In this document: positions 1 to 8,139 of the stretch, piece after piece
Numbering within the stretch: the stretch's first letter is position 1
Layout of the letters: every line of letters starts with the position of its first letter
Source of the DNA: an uncultured Flavobacteriales bacterium
Lineage (GTDB): Bacteria; Bacteroidota; Bacteroidia; Flavobacteriales_D; Sanyastnellaceae
DNA: 60,016 nt
Assembly: GCA_905479395.1 (NCBI GenBank)
Contig: CAJQMI010000025.1
Span: 1-60,016, forward strand
Direction: 5' to 3'
The notes under the pieces: model-generated
Database searches by the model: none
Seen by the model: only the letters and a program-made list of their open reading frames with translations
What the model was told of the DNA's origin: nothing
Translations under genes and position numbers: made by a program

Positions 1-2
1 TT

Positions 3-401
3 CCATGGACCCATGTAACCTTCATTGACCCTGATGATGTGGCTTATGAGGACTGGTTGCAGCATGCTCTAGAGTGTATTGGTGGCGATGAAGGGGTCGT
101 TCGTGTTATTTTGGAGCGATGGGATGATGGTCTGAAGTCAATGAAGCACCGGGTGCTTTCGCACGCACCGTCGCTGTGGTCAAAAGACATTTGGAATCGA
201 TTGGGCGGATTTATGGATGTTCGAGTTGCGGGTGATACCGAGATGTTGTTACGTGCCGAATATGCAGAACCGGCGGTTACTTTTTTCAGAGGCATACACC
301 CCGCACAACGCTGTCGCATACACGGAGGTAATGCATCTCAGACGAGCTTGGTCCAGCGGAAGAAGTGGTTAATCGAGCGTGAGATTGACCTACGGAGGTA
401 A
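3..401 (+). CDS. Glycosyltransferase family 2, C-terminal part (truncated by window start)
   Basis: The frame is open to the left window edge, so only the last 132 codons are visible. They begin PWTHVTFIDPDD, which looks like the GT-A fold strand carrying the metal-binding DxD motif (IDPDD). Downstream, LWSKDIWNRLGGFMD followed by AGDTEMLLRA matches the usual family 2 region where an acceptor-loop acidic pair (here GD-E) follows the GGF turn. The likely role is transfer of a nucleotide-activated sugar in surface polysaccharide synthesis; donor and acceptor cannot be told. Its stop lies 3 bp from the stop of a convergent second glycosyltransferase, and a sulfotransferase follows, supporting a capsule or O-antigen locus extending to the left of the window. 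An internal GTG at 39 is not needed, because the motif upstream of it is in frame. Confidence 0.7.
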   Translation, partial: PWTHVTFIDPDDVAYEDWLQHALECIGGDEGVVRVILERWDDGLKSMKHRVLSHAPSLWSKDIWNRLGGFMDVRVAGDTEMLLRAEYAEPAVTFFRGIHPAQRCRIHGGNASQTSLVQRKKWLIEREIDLRR

Positions 402-404
402 ACG

Positions 405-1301
405 TCAATTGTCAAGAAGAAATGGGCTTGAGAACATGGATTTTTTTCTCACTTCACCCCAAGTTGGAGCACTCAGTTGGAAAAGGCGGTAGACTCGGAC
501 TTCTGCAATTGGGTTTATGAGAGTGACAGTGTTGAATAGCTGTTTCCGACGAAAGGATCGTTTTAAAGCGCGCTTAATCCACCCTTTTTTCCACTCAGTA
601 AAATTTTTGTTGGAGAAGAAGAACTCTGTCACTTCGTAGGAGAAGATAATTTTCTTCTTAGTTTCAATTATGTTCTGTCGTTTGTGTTGAATGGAGCTAT
701 GGTGGTAGCAGAAAAGCTTGGGAAGCACAGTGAACTGTCCTCCAATCTCTAGTAGTCGTCGCCCCCAATCACGATCTTCTCCATACATGAAGAAAACAGG
801 ATTGAATCCACCGACTTTTTTAACTATGCTGATAGGAATGAACCAAGCGGCAGCGTTTACAAAGTCTACCTCAAAGGGCTCTTTGTGTGAAGCCCAATCT
901 GGGGCATATCGAGCACTAAAATTGAGATTGGCGCCAATACCATTCCAATTCAATTGAATAGGGCAAGTAACATTTTCCTTATTGGTCAACCCGAACGACC
1001 TGAGTGACAAAAATATGTCTGATTGAATTCGACAATCTTGATTGAGAAGAAACACGGAATCGTAATTCTGTGCTAGAGCAAATCTTATCCCCTCGTTATT
1101 CGCACAACCGAAACCGATATTTTCACCTTTACTGAAATAAGTGACTGCCGGGTGATTATTCAGGAGACTCACGGTTTCGTCAGTTGAACCATTGTCTCTG
1201 GCCCAGACGTGATATTCTAATCCAGTGCCAATGGATTTTAACACCTCTTTAAGCCACTTGGATCCGTTAAAGGTGACGAGAATGATGAGCGTTTTATTCA
1301 A
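405..1301 (-). CDS. Glycosyltransferase family 2 (rhamnosyltransferase-like)
   Basis: A 298-residue GT-A glycosyltransferase. The N-terminus (LIILVTFNGSKWL) is the nucleotide-sugar binding strand. DNGSTDETV gives the base/ribose-contacting acidic residues. NIGFGCANNEGI is the motif typical of the WcaA/rhamnosyltransferase-like subgroup, and LLNQDC stands where the DxD motif normally sits. GGFNPVFFMYGEDRDWGRRL supplies the catalytic acidic residues (ED). No membrane segment is obvious, so it is probably cytoplasmic or peripheral, acting on a lipid-linked or surface glycan. A stop codon sits 6 nt upstream in frame and no ATG precedes the sugar-binding strand, so the start must be TTG at 1301. 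The gene lies downstream of the sulfotransferase on the same strand, and both look more A+T-rich than the housekeeping genes. Confidence 0.85.
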   Translation of the reverse strand: MNKTLIILVTFNGSKWLKEVLKSIGTGLEYHVWARDNGSTDETVSLLNNHPAVTYFSKGENIGFGCANNEGIRFALAQNYDSVFLLNQDCRIQSDIFLSLRSFGLTNKENVTCPIQLNWNGIGANLNFSARYAPDWASHKEPFEVDFVNAAAWFIPISIVKKVGGFNPVFFMYGEDRDWGRRLLEIGGQFTVLPKLFCYHHSSIQHKRQNIIETKKKIIFSYEVTEFFFSNKNFTEWKKGWIKRALKRSFRRKQLFNTVTLINPIAEVRVYRLFQLSAPTWGEVRKKSMFSSPFLLDN

Positions 1302-1369
1302 TGTCTAATGAGTCCTTTGGAGTAATGAAGCATATCAAAATCAACCTCATAAATTTTGTAAATCTCATC

Positions 1370-1915
1370 TTAGCTTTTTTGGGAGAGTGATTGAACAATC
1401 TTTTTGGTGTCTAATTTGTTTCTCTTCGAATGGCGCAAATCCGCCCGAACAGGAATTCCAATACGCTTACTCATGGCCTGCGTTGCGGCGTCATACCCAC
1501 TTATATCAAATTTGTGGTCAACATTGCTTGCCCAATAAGACTGCGGTAGCGTATGATCGATTTCAAAGTGACAGGCGTAGTTGTTCAGCCATTTGATGAA
1601 ACGGTTTTCACGAAAGCGGAAGAATTGAGCCTTTTCGTGCTTGGTTCTTAACCAACAATAAGAAGCAACCGCTTTTTCGTAAGGGTTTCGAGTAATAGCA
1701 TATGATGCAAAACCAGAGAACTCTGGATAAAGGCTCTCAACTGCCATAGGCGTAAGGTGTTGCAACGAGAATTTGACGCCATTATATTCAACAGTTCCGA
1801 ATTCTGGCAAAAAGAGGTTTGGCACGGTTCGCATTCCAAACATTTCTTCAACCCCGGAGCCAGCACATTTCGGAATGTGATAAAAGATCGTTTGCGATTC
1901 TCTGTGTACGGGCAT
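1370..1915 (-). CDS. Sulfotransferase family protein
   Basis: A 181-residue protein with the two PAPS-binding signatures of the sulfotransferase fold. The 5'-phosphosulfate loop is near the N-terminus (FYHIPKCAGSG, about residues 11-21). A 3'-phosphate binding segment is in the middle (ITRNPYEKAVASYCW, Arg then Asn-Pro-Tyr). This resembles the Sulfotransfer_2 group that sulfates carbohydrates. It is short for the family, which usually exceeds 200 residues, but the start ATG is 9 bp downstream of the typA stop and no frame break is evident, so it may be a compact complete enzyme. Its glycosyltransferase neighbours suggest sulfation of a surface glycan. Substrate assignment is inference. Confidence 0.75.
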   Translation of the reverse strand: MPVHRESQTIFYHIPKCAGSGVEEMFGMRTVPNLFLPEFGTVEYNGVKFSLQHLTPMAVESLYPEFSGFASYAITRNPYEKAVASYCWLRTKHEKAQFFRFRENRFIKWLNNYACHFEIDHTLPQSYWASNVDHKFDISGYDAATQAMSKRIGIPVRADLRHSKRNKLDTKKIVQSLSQKS

Positions 1916-1924
1916 TTTAACAAC

Positions 1925-3685
1925 TTATTTCACCTTCCTAACCCTCAGCGCCTTCGGAGTGACCTCAAGGTACTCATCATCGCCAATCCATTCCATGTAT
2001 TCTTCCAAAGAAAGTTTTCGGGGGGGAGCGATGCGAAGGCTTTTGTCTGTGCCAGACGAGCGCATGTTGTTGAGCTGCTTTCCGCGGACGAGGTTCAGCT
2101 CCATGTCGTTGTCGCGTGAGCTTTCACCGATGACTTGCCCTGCGTAGATGTCCTGACCTGAATCGATGAAGAAGGTTCCGCGGTCCTGTAGGCGGTCAAT
2201 TTCGAAGGCACGGGATTGTCCTGCTTCTTTGCTGACCAAAGAGCCAAGGGAGCGCGAAGTGAGTTCGCCTGCAAAGGGTTCGTATCCATCAAAGCGGTGG
2301 GTCATCACGGCTTCTCCAGATGTCGCAGTCAAGACTTGGTTCCGCAAACCGATGAGTCCGCGAGATGGAATCCGGTATTCCATGTGCTGCAAATCACCTT
2401 TGGCTTCCATGACCTGGAGCATTCCTTTGCGTTTCATCACTAGTTCCGTCGCCTTGCTTGCCACTTCGCTGGGCACGTCGATCACGAGGTGCTCAAAAGG
2501 CTCATGCTTGGCACCATCAATCTCTTTGAACAGCACTTGAGGCTTTCCAATTTGCATTTCATAGCCTTCCCGTCGCATGGTCTCGATCAGCACCGACAAA
2601 TGCAGAATGCCTCGTCCGTAAACAATCCACTTATCCTCGCTATCCGTTGGCTCGACGCGAAGCGCCAAGTTCTTCTGCAATTCGGCGTCCAGGCGCTCGC
2701 GGATGTGCCGGCTGGTCAAAAAATCTCCGTCACGACCGAGGAAAGGTGATGTATTGATGGTGAAGAGCAACGACATGGTTGGCTCATCAACGGCAATGCG
2801 CTCCATTACTTCAGGGTTTTCGAGGTCGCTGATGGTGTCGCCAATCTCGAACCCGTCCATTCCTGTGATGGCACAAAGATCTCCGCTTCGAACGTGGTCG
2901 ACCTTTTCCTTGCCCAAACCTTCAAAAACAAACAATTCCTTGGCCCTTGCTTTGCGATGTCCGTTTTCATTGCACAACGCATAATCTTGGTTCGCATGAA
3001 GGTCACCTCGAAACAAACGCCCAATCGCAATACGACCGGTGTACTTTGAGTAATCAAGTGATGTGATTTGAAGCAAAGGAGTTCCTTCGCGATAAGGAGC
3101 CTCAGGCACATGCTCGAGGATCACATCCAGCAAATGCGTGATATCCGTGGTGGGATTTTCCCAGTCAGGCCCCATCCAGCCCATCTTGGCTGAGCCATAG
3201 ACCGTTGGAAAGTCCAACTGCTCTTCGGTGGCATCCAAGGTGAACATCAGATCAAAAACTTGCTCTTGGGCAATGTCAGGAGTGCAATTCTCCTTATCAA
3301 CTTTGTTGACTACTACAATGGGCTTCAAACCGAGCTCAATTGCCTTGCCAAGCACAAATCTGGTTTGCGGCATTGGCCCTTCGAAAGCGTCGACGACCAA
3401 CAAAACAGCATCGGCCATTTTCAGTACACGCTCTACCTCACCCCCAAAATCGGCGTGACCAGGTGTGTCAAGGATGTTGATTTTGACACCTTTCCAGTTT
3501 GCAGAAACATTTTTTGAGAGAATCGTAATGCCTCGTTCACGTTCGAGATCGTTGTTATCAAGAATGAGTTGACCGGTTTCTTTCCGAGTGTCAACTGCTT
3601 GACACTGATGGATAATGTTGTCTACAAGCGTAGTCTTTCCGTGGTCAACGTGTGCGATAATCGCAATGTTTCTGATGCCGTTCAT
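1925..3685 (-). CDS. typA: Ribosome-associated GTPase TypA/BipA
   Basis: A translational GTPase of 586 residues related to EF-G, which binds the 70S ribosome and is linked to 50S assembly and stress adaptation. The G1 loop is [10 protein letters not shown] (residues 11-20). RERGITI is switch I, DTPGH is G3, and NKVDK is G4. The C-terminal part, including [19 protein letters not shown], is the TypA-specific domain. The frame stays open upstream across the tRNA-Leu gene, but family alignment places the start at MNGIRNI (ATG at 3685). It is transcribed divergently from tRNA-Leu. The sulfotransferase gene follows 9 bp after its stop on the same strand. Length is normal for the family. Confidence 0.95.
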   Translation of the reverse strand: MNGIRNIAIIAHVDHGKTTLVDNIIHQCQAVDTRKETGQLILDNNDLERERGITILSKNVSANWKGVKINILDTPGHADFGGEVERVLKMADAVLLVVDAFEGPMPQTRFVLGKAIELGLKPIVVVNKVDKENCTPDIAQEQVFDLMFTLDATEEQLDFPTVYGSAKMGWMGPDWENPTTDITHLLDVILEHVPEAPYREGTPLLQITSLDYSKYTGRIAIGRLFRGDLHANQDYALCNENGHRKARAKELFVFEGLGKEKVDHVRSGDLCAITGMDGFEIGDTISDLENPEVMERIAVDEPTMSLLFTINTSPFLGRDGDFLTSRHIRERLDAELQKNLALRVEPTDSEDKWIVYGRGILHLSVLIETMRREGYEMQIGKPQVLFKEIDGAKHEPFEHLVIDVPSEVASKATELVMKRKGMLQVMEAKGDLQHMEYRIPSRGLIGLRNQVLTATSGEAVMTHRFDGYEPFAGELTSRSLGSLVSKEAGQSRAFEIDRLQDRGTFFIDSGQDIYAGQVIGESSRDNDMELNLVRGKQLNNMRSSGTDKSLRIAPPRKLSLEEYMEWIGDDEYLEVTPKALRVRKVK

Positions 3686-3762
3686 GAGGGTCGCGCGAAG
3701 GGATAAACGTTTCGCCGCGCGAAGAACGTGCAGATAATTGCAGATTACTACAAATCCTTTGC

Positions 3763-3770
3763 TATTTTTG
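3763..3770 (+). promoter_or_regulatory. Predicted -7 box (TATTTTTG) for tRNA-Leu
   Basis: TATTTTTG fits the Bacteroidota consensus TAnnTTTG and ends 10 bp before the first tRNA base. A TTG trinucleotide at 3738-3740, 22 bp upstream, could be the -33 element. The short distance suits a stable RNA gene. Predicted by pattern only. Confidence 0.55.
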
Positions 3771-3780
3771 TCCTCCGCTT

Positions 3781-3862
3781 GCCCGGATGGCGGAACTGGT
3801 AGACGCGCACGACTCAAACTCGTGTTCCAAACGGAGTGTGGGTTCGATTCCCACTCCGGGTA
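3781..3862 (+). tRNA. tRNA-Leu (anticodon CAA)
   Basis: The 82-nt cloverleaf has acceptor arms GCCCGGA and TCCGGGT (first pair G-U), followed by discriminator A. The T arm carries GGTTCGATTCC. The anticodon stem CACGA/TCGTG encloses the loop CTCAAAC, giving anticodon CAA (3815-3817), which reads UUG leucine codons. CCA is not encoded. A variable arm is present but short for a class II tRNA. A rho-independent terminator follows. Confidence 0.93.
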
Positions 3863-3885
3863 CAGATAGCAAGGAAACTTGCAAG

Positions 3886-3914
3886 AAAACGCCTCTCTCT
3901 GGGAGGCGTTTTTT
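3886..3914 (+). terminator. Rho-independent terminator after tRNA-Leu
   Basis: A perfect 10-bp stem, AAAACGCCTC with GAGGCGTTTT, encloses a 7-nt loop and runs into a T tract (TTTTTT, then GG). It sits 24 bp past the tRNA 3' end and separates it from the secreted-protein pair. Confidence 0.88.
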
Positions 3915-3968
3915 GGTTTCAGATCTTTGCTCAAGGAGCAAGCAATCTTTATGGGCGTTGGTTTAACC

Positions 3969-3976
3969 TAGCTTTG
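3969..3976 (+). promoter_or_regulatory. Predicted -7 box (TAGCTTTG), first T9SS paralogue
   Basis: TAGCTTTG matches TAnnTTTG and ends 17 bp before the ATG at 3994. The same element with its flanking bases recurs 1192 bp downstream before the second paralogue (TAACTTTG at 5161), so it was copied along with the gene. Conservation between the copies supports it being functional. Confidence 0.6.
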
Positions 3977-3993
3977 TCGCAAAATTAACCTGA

Positions 3994-4986
3994 ATGAAAA
4001 ACGCCCTTCTTCTCTGCGCAGCAGCCCTTTTGTCAACGACATTCAATGCACAGCTGCAATTATCCACTCCCGAGCCCGGGGAATTTACCACGGTCGGTCT
4101 TGGTGGTTACATTACGATACCAGAGGATGTGGGATTGACGGGACAGGCATGGGATTTTTCGGGAATCGCTGTATCGCAGTCAGCCTCTTTTGGCTTTTTA
4201 AATGTGGACAGCATAGATTTTAGTGAGTCGTTTGCGAATGCAGAAATTGCTCTTGAGTTGGGAGATAGTAAGTTTTATTATTCGTACGATGATGCGTTTC
4301 GATACTTCGGAGAAGTGGAGAACCAATTGGTTATTTCGTTCACAGATCCAGAGGAATATTTCCCGCTGCCATTTAACGTAGGTGATAACTGGGAAGATAC
4401 GTTTGCTTCTACATTTGGTGCGGCAGGGATCACATTTGAACGGGAAGGCACGGTGTCTTCGAGTTGTTTGGCTCAAGGATCAGTGACAGTGCCGGGAGGC
4501 CAAGTTTTTGAAGATGCTTACCGCGTCAACATGATCGAATATTGGATGGATTCCACTTTCTTGGGTACGTACGAAGTTTTTGCGGAAGCAGACTATTGGT
4601 TTGTGGAGGATTATCCTCGACCAGTTTTCGGAAATGTTTCCCAAACCACGTTTGACACGACTATTGGGGGCGAACCCATTGTAGAGGAGAGTTCATTTTC
4701 CGTTTGGATGGAGTCATACACCTTGGGACTTGAGACGGTTGATCAAGTTCCAAGTTGGTCGATAATGCCCAACCCTGCGAGAGATGAAGTGACCATTTTG
4801 CGGGGCAATTTCCAATCGCCTGTGGAATGCGTTGTTTACGGACTGGATGGCCGTGAAATGATGCGAGAGTTGATTCGTCCTGGCATGCAAATGAGTCGAC
4901 TGGACGTGAGCCAACTCGCAGCGGGCGTGTTTATGGTTCAGTTGGGAAAAAATCAGCAAGTCCAGCGCTTGGTGATCCAACGTTGA
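3994..4986 (+). CDS. Secreted protein with type-A T9SS sorting domain (paralogue 1)
   Basis: A 330-residue exported protein of unknown function. Residues 1-19 form a Sec signal peptide (MKNALLLCAAALLSTTFNA, cleavage before QLQ). The mature part has no enzyme motif I recognise; it is rich in Phe, Tyr, Asp and Glu and probably beta-structured. The last 75 or so residues (from SWSIMPNPARDEVTI to GVFMVQLGKNQQVQRLVIQR) are a type-A type IX secretion C-terminal domain: PNP motif, central GxDGRE turn and basic end. The protein should therefore be secreted or anchored to the cell surface. It is followed 199 bp later by an equal-length paralogue, about two thirds or more identical by eye and alignable without gaps. 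The most variable stretch is roughly residues 55-95. Confidence 0.9.
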   Translation: MKNALLLCAAALLSTTFNAQLQLSTPEPGEFTTVGLGGYITIPEDVGLTGQAWDFSGIAVSQSASFGFLNVDSIDFSESFANAEIALELGDSKFYYSYDDAFRYFGEVENQLVISFTDPEEYFPLPFNVGDNWEDTFASTFGAAGITFEREGTVSSSCLAQGSVTVPGGQVFEDAYRVNMIEYWMDSTFLGTYEVFAEADYWFVEDYPRPVFGNVSQTTFDTTIGGEPIVEESSFSVWMESYTLGLETVDQVPSWSIMPNPARDEVTILRGNFQSPVECVVYGLDGREMMRELIRPGMQMSRLDVSQLAAGVFMVQLGKNQQVQRLVIQR

Positions 4987-5089
4987 ATCTGCGTTCGTTT
5001 CGCTTGATAGACTCTGTCCTTAAGCTCGCATGAGCAATAAAAACTGTACGGTTGATCACCTCACTGCTTTACGGTTTGAGGAAGTTGCC

Positions 5090-5149
5090 GCTGAGTGACC
5101 GAACACCGTTACTCGCGCCTCAGCAGTCATTCAGACTTATTACAAGTCT
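5090..5149. other. Intergenic inverted repeats between the T9SS paralogues
   Basis: The 199-bp gap (4987-5185) holds no gene. It contains GCTGAG (5090-5095) facing CTCAGC (5119-5124), with a nested GAGTGAC/GTTACTC pair, and then AGACTT (5133-5138) facing AAGTCT (5144-5149) just before the second promoter. They could be a terminator without a clear T tract, or a binding site. Their function is unknown. Confidence 0.3.
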
Positions 5150-5160
5150 CTTACTTAACC

Positions 5161-5168
5161 TAACTTTG
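5161..5168 (+). promoter_or_regulatory. Predicted -7 box (TAACTTTG), second T9SS paralogue
   Basis: TAACTTTG matches TAnnTTTG and lies 17 bp before the ATG at 5186, the same geometry as in the first copy. The TTG-type -33 element is not clear in either copy. Confidence 0.6.
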
Positions 5169-5185
5169 TCGCAAAATTAACCTGA

Positions 5186-6178
5186 ATGAAAAACGCCCTT
5201 CTTCTCTGCACAGCAGCCCTTCTGTCAACGACATTCAATGCACAGTTGCAATTATCCACTCCTGAACCGGGCGAGTTTTTCACCCAGGGGGTTGGTGAGT
5301 ATTTAACGATACCAGAGGATGTAGGAACGACCGGGCAGGTCTGGGACTTTTCGGGTACGACTACGTTGCAGTCATCGTCGGCAAACTTTGTGAGCACAGA
5401 CAGCACCAGTTTTGGCAAATCATTCGCGAATGCAGAGATTGGCCTTGAGGCGGGAAACGCGACCACCTATTACGCATACGATGGCGCATATCAATTCTTG
5501 GGAGGGTTTGAGAATCAGTTGATTGTTGCTTACACGGACCCGGAGGAATTTTTCCCATTGCCATTCAATGTTGATGACAGCTGGGAAGATACTTTTGCCG
5601 CGACGTTTGGAGCGGCGGGAATCACATTTGAGCGTTCGGGCACGATTTCTACGAACTGTGTGGCTCAGGGGTCTTTGACACTGCCGGGGGGACAGGTTTT
5701 GGAAGATGCTTATCGCATCTCAGTGAGTGAATATTTGAGAGACTCTACATTTCTCGGGACCTACGAGATTTTTTCGGAGGGGGATTATTGGTTTGCGGCG
5801 GACTATCCACTTGTCGCTTTTGCAAATCTGACTCAAACCACATTTGACACAACGACAGGTGGCGAGCCCATCACACAGGAGGGTTCATTTTCCGTTTGGA
5901 TGGAGTCTTACACGGTGGGCATTGAAACGATTGTTCATGCTCCAAGTTGGTCGATGATGCCCAATCCTGCAATTGCCCAGCTTACCATAGCGCGTGGCAA
6001 TTTTCAAATGCCCGCTGAATGTGTTGTGTACGGATTGGATGGTCGTGAAATGTTGCGAGAGTTGATTCACCCGGGCATTCAAGTGAGTCGACTTGACGTG
6101 AGCCATTTGCCCGAAGGCGTGTACATGGTGCATCTGGGCGAAAGCACGAAAGCACAGCGCCTGGTGATCCAGCGTTGA
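5186..6178 (+). CDS. Secreted protein with type-A T9SS sorting domain (paralogue 2)
   Basis: Sister of the preceding gene, also 330 residues. The signal peptide is nearly identical (one Ala-to-Thr change), followed by the same QLQLSTPEPGEF mature start. The C-terminal sorting domain begins near SWSMMPNPA and ends QRLVIQR. The central region keeps landmarks such as DPEEFFPLPFNV, FGAAGITFER, GGQVLEDAYR and FSVWMESYT, while the N-terminal third has diverged most. No catalytic motif is visible, so the function is unknown; export and surface attachment by T9SS are inferred from the CTD. It converges on the purF-like gene with 16 bp between stops. Confidence 0.9.
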   Translation: MKNALLLCTAALLSTTFNAQLQLSTPEPGEFFTQGVGEYLTIPEDVGTTGQVWDFSGTTTLQSSSANFVSTDSTSFGKSFANAEIGLEAGNATTYYAYDGAYQFLGGFENQLIVAYTDPEEFFPLPFNVDDSWEDTFAATFGAAGITFERSGTISTNCVAQGSLTLPGGQVLEDAYRISVSEYLRDSTFLGTYEIFSEGDYWFAADYPLVAFANLTQTTFDTTTGGEPITQEGSFSVWMESYTVGIETIVHAPSWSMMPNPAIAQLTIARGNFQMPAECVVYGLDGREMLRELIHPGIQVSRLDVSHLPEGVYMVHLGESTKAQRLVIQR

Positions 6179-6194
6179 CCGCCTGTTTTCCTCC

Positions 6195-8087
6195 TCAATA
6201 AGCTCGTTCTTTCCGGCCCTCGACGTAGTAGACGTATGCGCGGTTGACGACCTTGTTGCCTCCCGGTGTCGGAAAATTCCCGGTGAAGTACCAGTCACCT
6301 GTGTGATCAGGGCATGATGCGTGCAAACCTTCGATTGATTGGAAAACGATTTTCACTTCTGCCTTCATTCCTTTGGGGGTGAGGAGCAATGAAATTTCCT
6401 GGCTTAACTCGTCAGCACTGAATGGTTCATAGATGGCCTTGACACGGTTAACGTTTTGTTCCTTTGGAAGCTCGAGTTCTTTTTTACAAGCAGCGTAAGT
6501 TTCGTCGATGACGTTTTTCATTCCGCGTTTGTTGAGCAGGCTGATTGCCGCTTGGAACGCAATGAAATCCCCCATTTTTGCCATGTCAATTCCGTAGCAA
6601 TCGGGGTAACGAATTTGCGGCGCACTCGATGCCACCACAATGCGCTTAGGCTCGAGCCGATCAAGAATTCGCAAGATGGATTTCTTCAAGGTGGTGCCTC
6701 GCACGATGCTGTCGTCAATCACGACGAGGTTGTCTTCGCCTTTTCGAACAGTGCCGTATGCAATGTCATAGACGTGTGCGACCAAGTCATCGCGTCCCGC
6801 ATCTTCTGTGATGAAGGTTCGAAGCTTGGCATCTTTGATGGCGATTTTTTCAATCCGGGCGCGTTCGTCCAAGATGGCGCGCACTTCATCGGGTTGGGCG
6901 TTTTCACCGAGCCCTAAGATTCTTGAAATCTTTGCTTGGTTGAGGTAATCCTCAAGGCCCTTGATCAAACCATAGAAACAGACTTCAGCTGTATTGGGAA
7001 TGAAGCTGGTGACCGTGTTGTCCAAATCGTGCTCTACTGCTTCAAGGATTTGCGGAACCATGTTCCGTCCGAGTTCTTTCCGTTCGGTGTAGATGTCCTT
7101 GTCGTTGCCACGGCTAAAGTAAATGCGCTCAAAACTGCACGCGGACCGAATTCCCGGAGTTTTCACCTCGGGCATGCTTACCTCTCCGTTTCGTTTTATG
7201 ATCAGGGCGTGGCCAGGTTTCACTTCTTGGACGCGGTCGGCGGAAATATTGAAGGCAGTCTGAATCACTGGCCGCTCACTTGCAACCACTACCACTTCGT
7301 CGTCTTCGAACCAAAAAGCAGGGCGAATGCCATTGGGATCTCTCATCACAAAAGCATCTCCGTGTCCCACCAAGCCACACATGACATAACCTCCATCCAA
7401 TGAGTTTGCCGCGTGTTTTAGGATGGTGGGTATTTCCAGTTTTTCGGCGATGAGCTTTGAAATTTCAGTGTGCTCGAGCCCTTCATCCTTCAGAGAATCG
7501 AAGATTCGCTGATTTTCCACATCGAGGAAATGACCGATTCGCTCCAATATTGTAACCGTATCCGCTTGTTCTTTGGGATGTTGGCCCAAACGTACGAGCT
7601 TATCGAAAAGCTCATCGGTGTTCGTCATATTGAAGTTGCCCGCAACGACGAGGTTCCGGGTCCGCCAGTTGTTTTGACGCAAAAAAGGATGGCAATTTTC
7701 CACTTCGTTTTTGCCATATGTGCCATACCGCAGATGCGCAAGGAACAACTCTCCTGTGAATGCTTTTTCGCGCTGAAGAAACGCCGCGTCTTCCAATTGC
7801 GATTTTTCGAGACCTTCAAAGCGGGGCATGATTCGGCTAAATACATCTTGAATGGGCCGTGAATCCACCGATCGAATGCGAGAAATGTAGCGTTTTCCTG
7901 GCGGGACATTCATTTTGATGTTGGCCAGACCAGCACCGTCTTGTCCCCGATTGTGTTGCTTTTCCATCAGCAAGTACATCTTGTTGAGGCCATAAAAAGC
8001 AGTGCCGTACTTGTCAATGTAATGCTGCAGTGGCTTCTTGAGTCGAAGCATCGCAATGCCACATTCGTGTTGGAGAAAATCGCTCAT
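6195..8087 (-). CDS. purF: Amidophosphoribosyltransferase (PurF-like, Bacteroidota long form)
   Basis: A 630-residue enzyme with an N-terminal class II glutamine amidotransferase domain and a C-terminal phosphoribosyltransferase domain. PurF makes 5-phosphoribosylamine from PRPP and glutamine, the first step of purine synthesis. The nucleophile Cys9 follows a short propeptide-like MSDFLQHE. HLRYGTYGKNEVENCHPF provides the glutaminase Arg and His region. VVIDDSIVRGTTLKKSI is the PRPP-binding motif. The start at 8087 gives the usual length for this Bacteroidota subfamily; the frame continues further upstream without homology. The protein is longer than E. coli PurF and has an extended C-terminus with YFTGNFPTPGG. 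Some genomes carry this gene beside a classical purF, so it may be a second form with a narrower role. Confidence 0.85.
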   Translation of the reverse strand: MSDFLQHECGIAMLRLKKPLQHYIDKYGTAFYGLNKMYLLMEKQHNRGQDGAGLANIKMNVPPGKRYISRIRSVDSRPIQDVFSRIMPRFEGLEKSQLEDAAFLQREKAFTGELFLAHLRYGTYGKNEVENCHPFLRQNNWRTRNLVVAGNFNMTNTDELFDKLVRLGQHPKEQADTVTILERIGHFLDVENQRIFDSLKDEGLEHTEISKLIAEKLEIPTILKHAANSLDGGYVMCGLVGHGDAFVMRDPNGIRPAFWFEDDEVVVVASERPVIQTAFNISADRVQEVKPGHALIIKRNGEVSMPEVKTPGIRSACSFERIYFSRGNDKDIYTERKELGRNMVPQILEAVEHDLDNTVTSFIPNTAEVCFYGLIKGLEDYLNQAKISRILGLGENAQPDEVRAILDERARIEKIAIKDAKLRTFITEDAGRDDLVAHVYDIAYGTVRKGEDNLVVIDDSIVRGTTLKKSILRILDRLEPKRIVVASSAPQIRYPDCYGIDMAKMGDFIAFQAAISLLNKRGMKNVIDETYAACKKELELPKEQNVNRVKAIYEPFSADELSQEISLLLTPKGMKAEVKIVFQSIEGLHASCPDHTGDWYFTGNFPTPGGNKVVNRAYVYYVEGRKERAY

Positions 8088-8119
8088 GCAAGGGGCAGTT
8101 TTGGCGCTTTGGTGCTGTG

Positions 8120-8127
8120 CAAATGTA
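8120..8127 (-). promoter_or_regulatory. Predicted -7 box (TACATTTG) for the purF-like gene
   Basis: Read on the minus strand, TACATTTG matches TAnnTTTG. It lies 32 bp upstream of the ATG at 8087 and within the 52-bp gap after the upstream gene's stop, suggesting separate transcription. Confidence 0.5.
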
Positions 8128-8139
8128 GTGTCCGCCGCA

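Larger units (their letters stand above)
3963..6178 (+). repeat. Tandem gene duplication including promoter
   Basis: Two copies of a promoter-plus-gene unit lie head to tail (about 3963-4986 and 5156-6178). Near-identity begins just upstream of the -7 box, runs through the 5' leader and signal-peptide codons, and then drops in the body of the gene. Sequence upstream of about 3963 and 5156 is unrelated between copies, which marks the duplication boundary. Confidence 0.8.

Noticed and set aside
3686-3934. Long N-terminal extension of TypA running through the tRNA-Leu gene
   Set aside because: The open frame covers a clear tRNA and has no family similarity; the conserved start MNGIRNI is at 3685.
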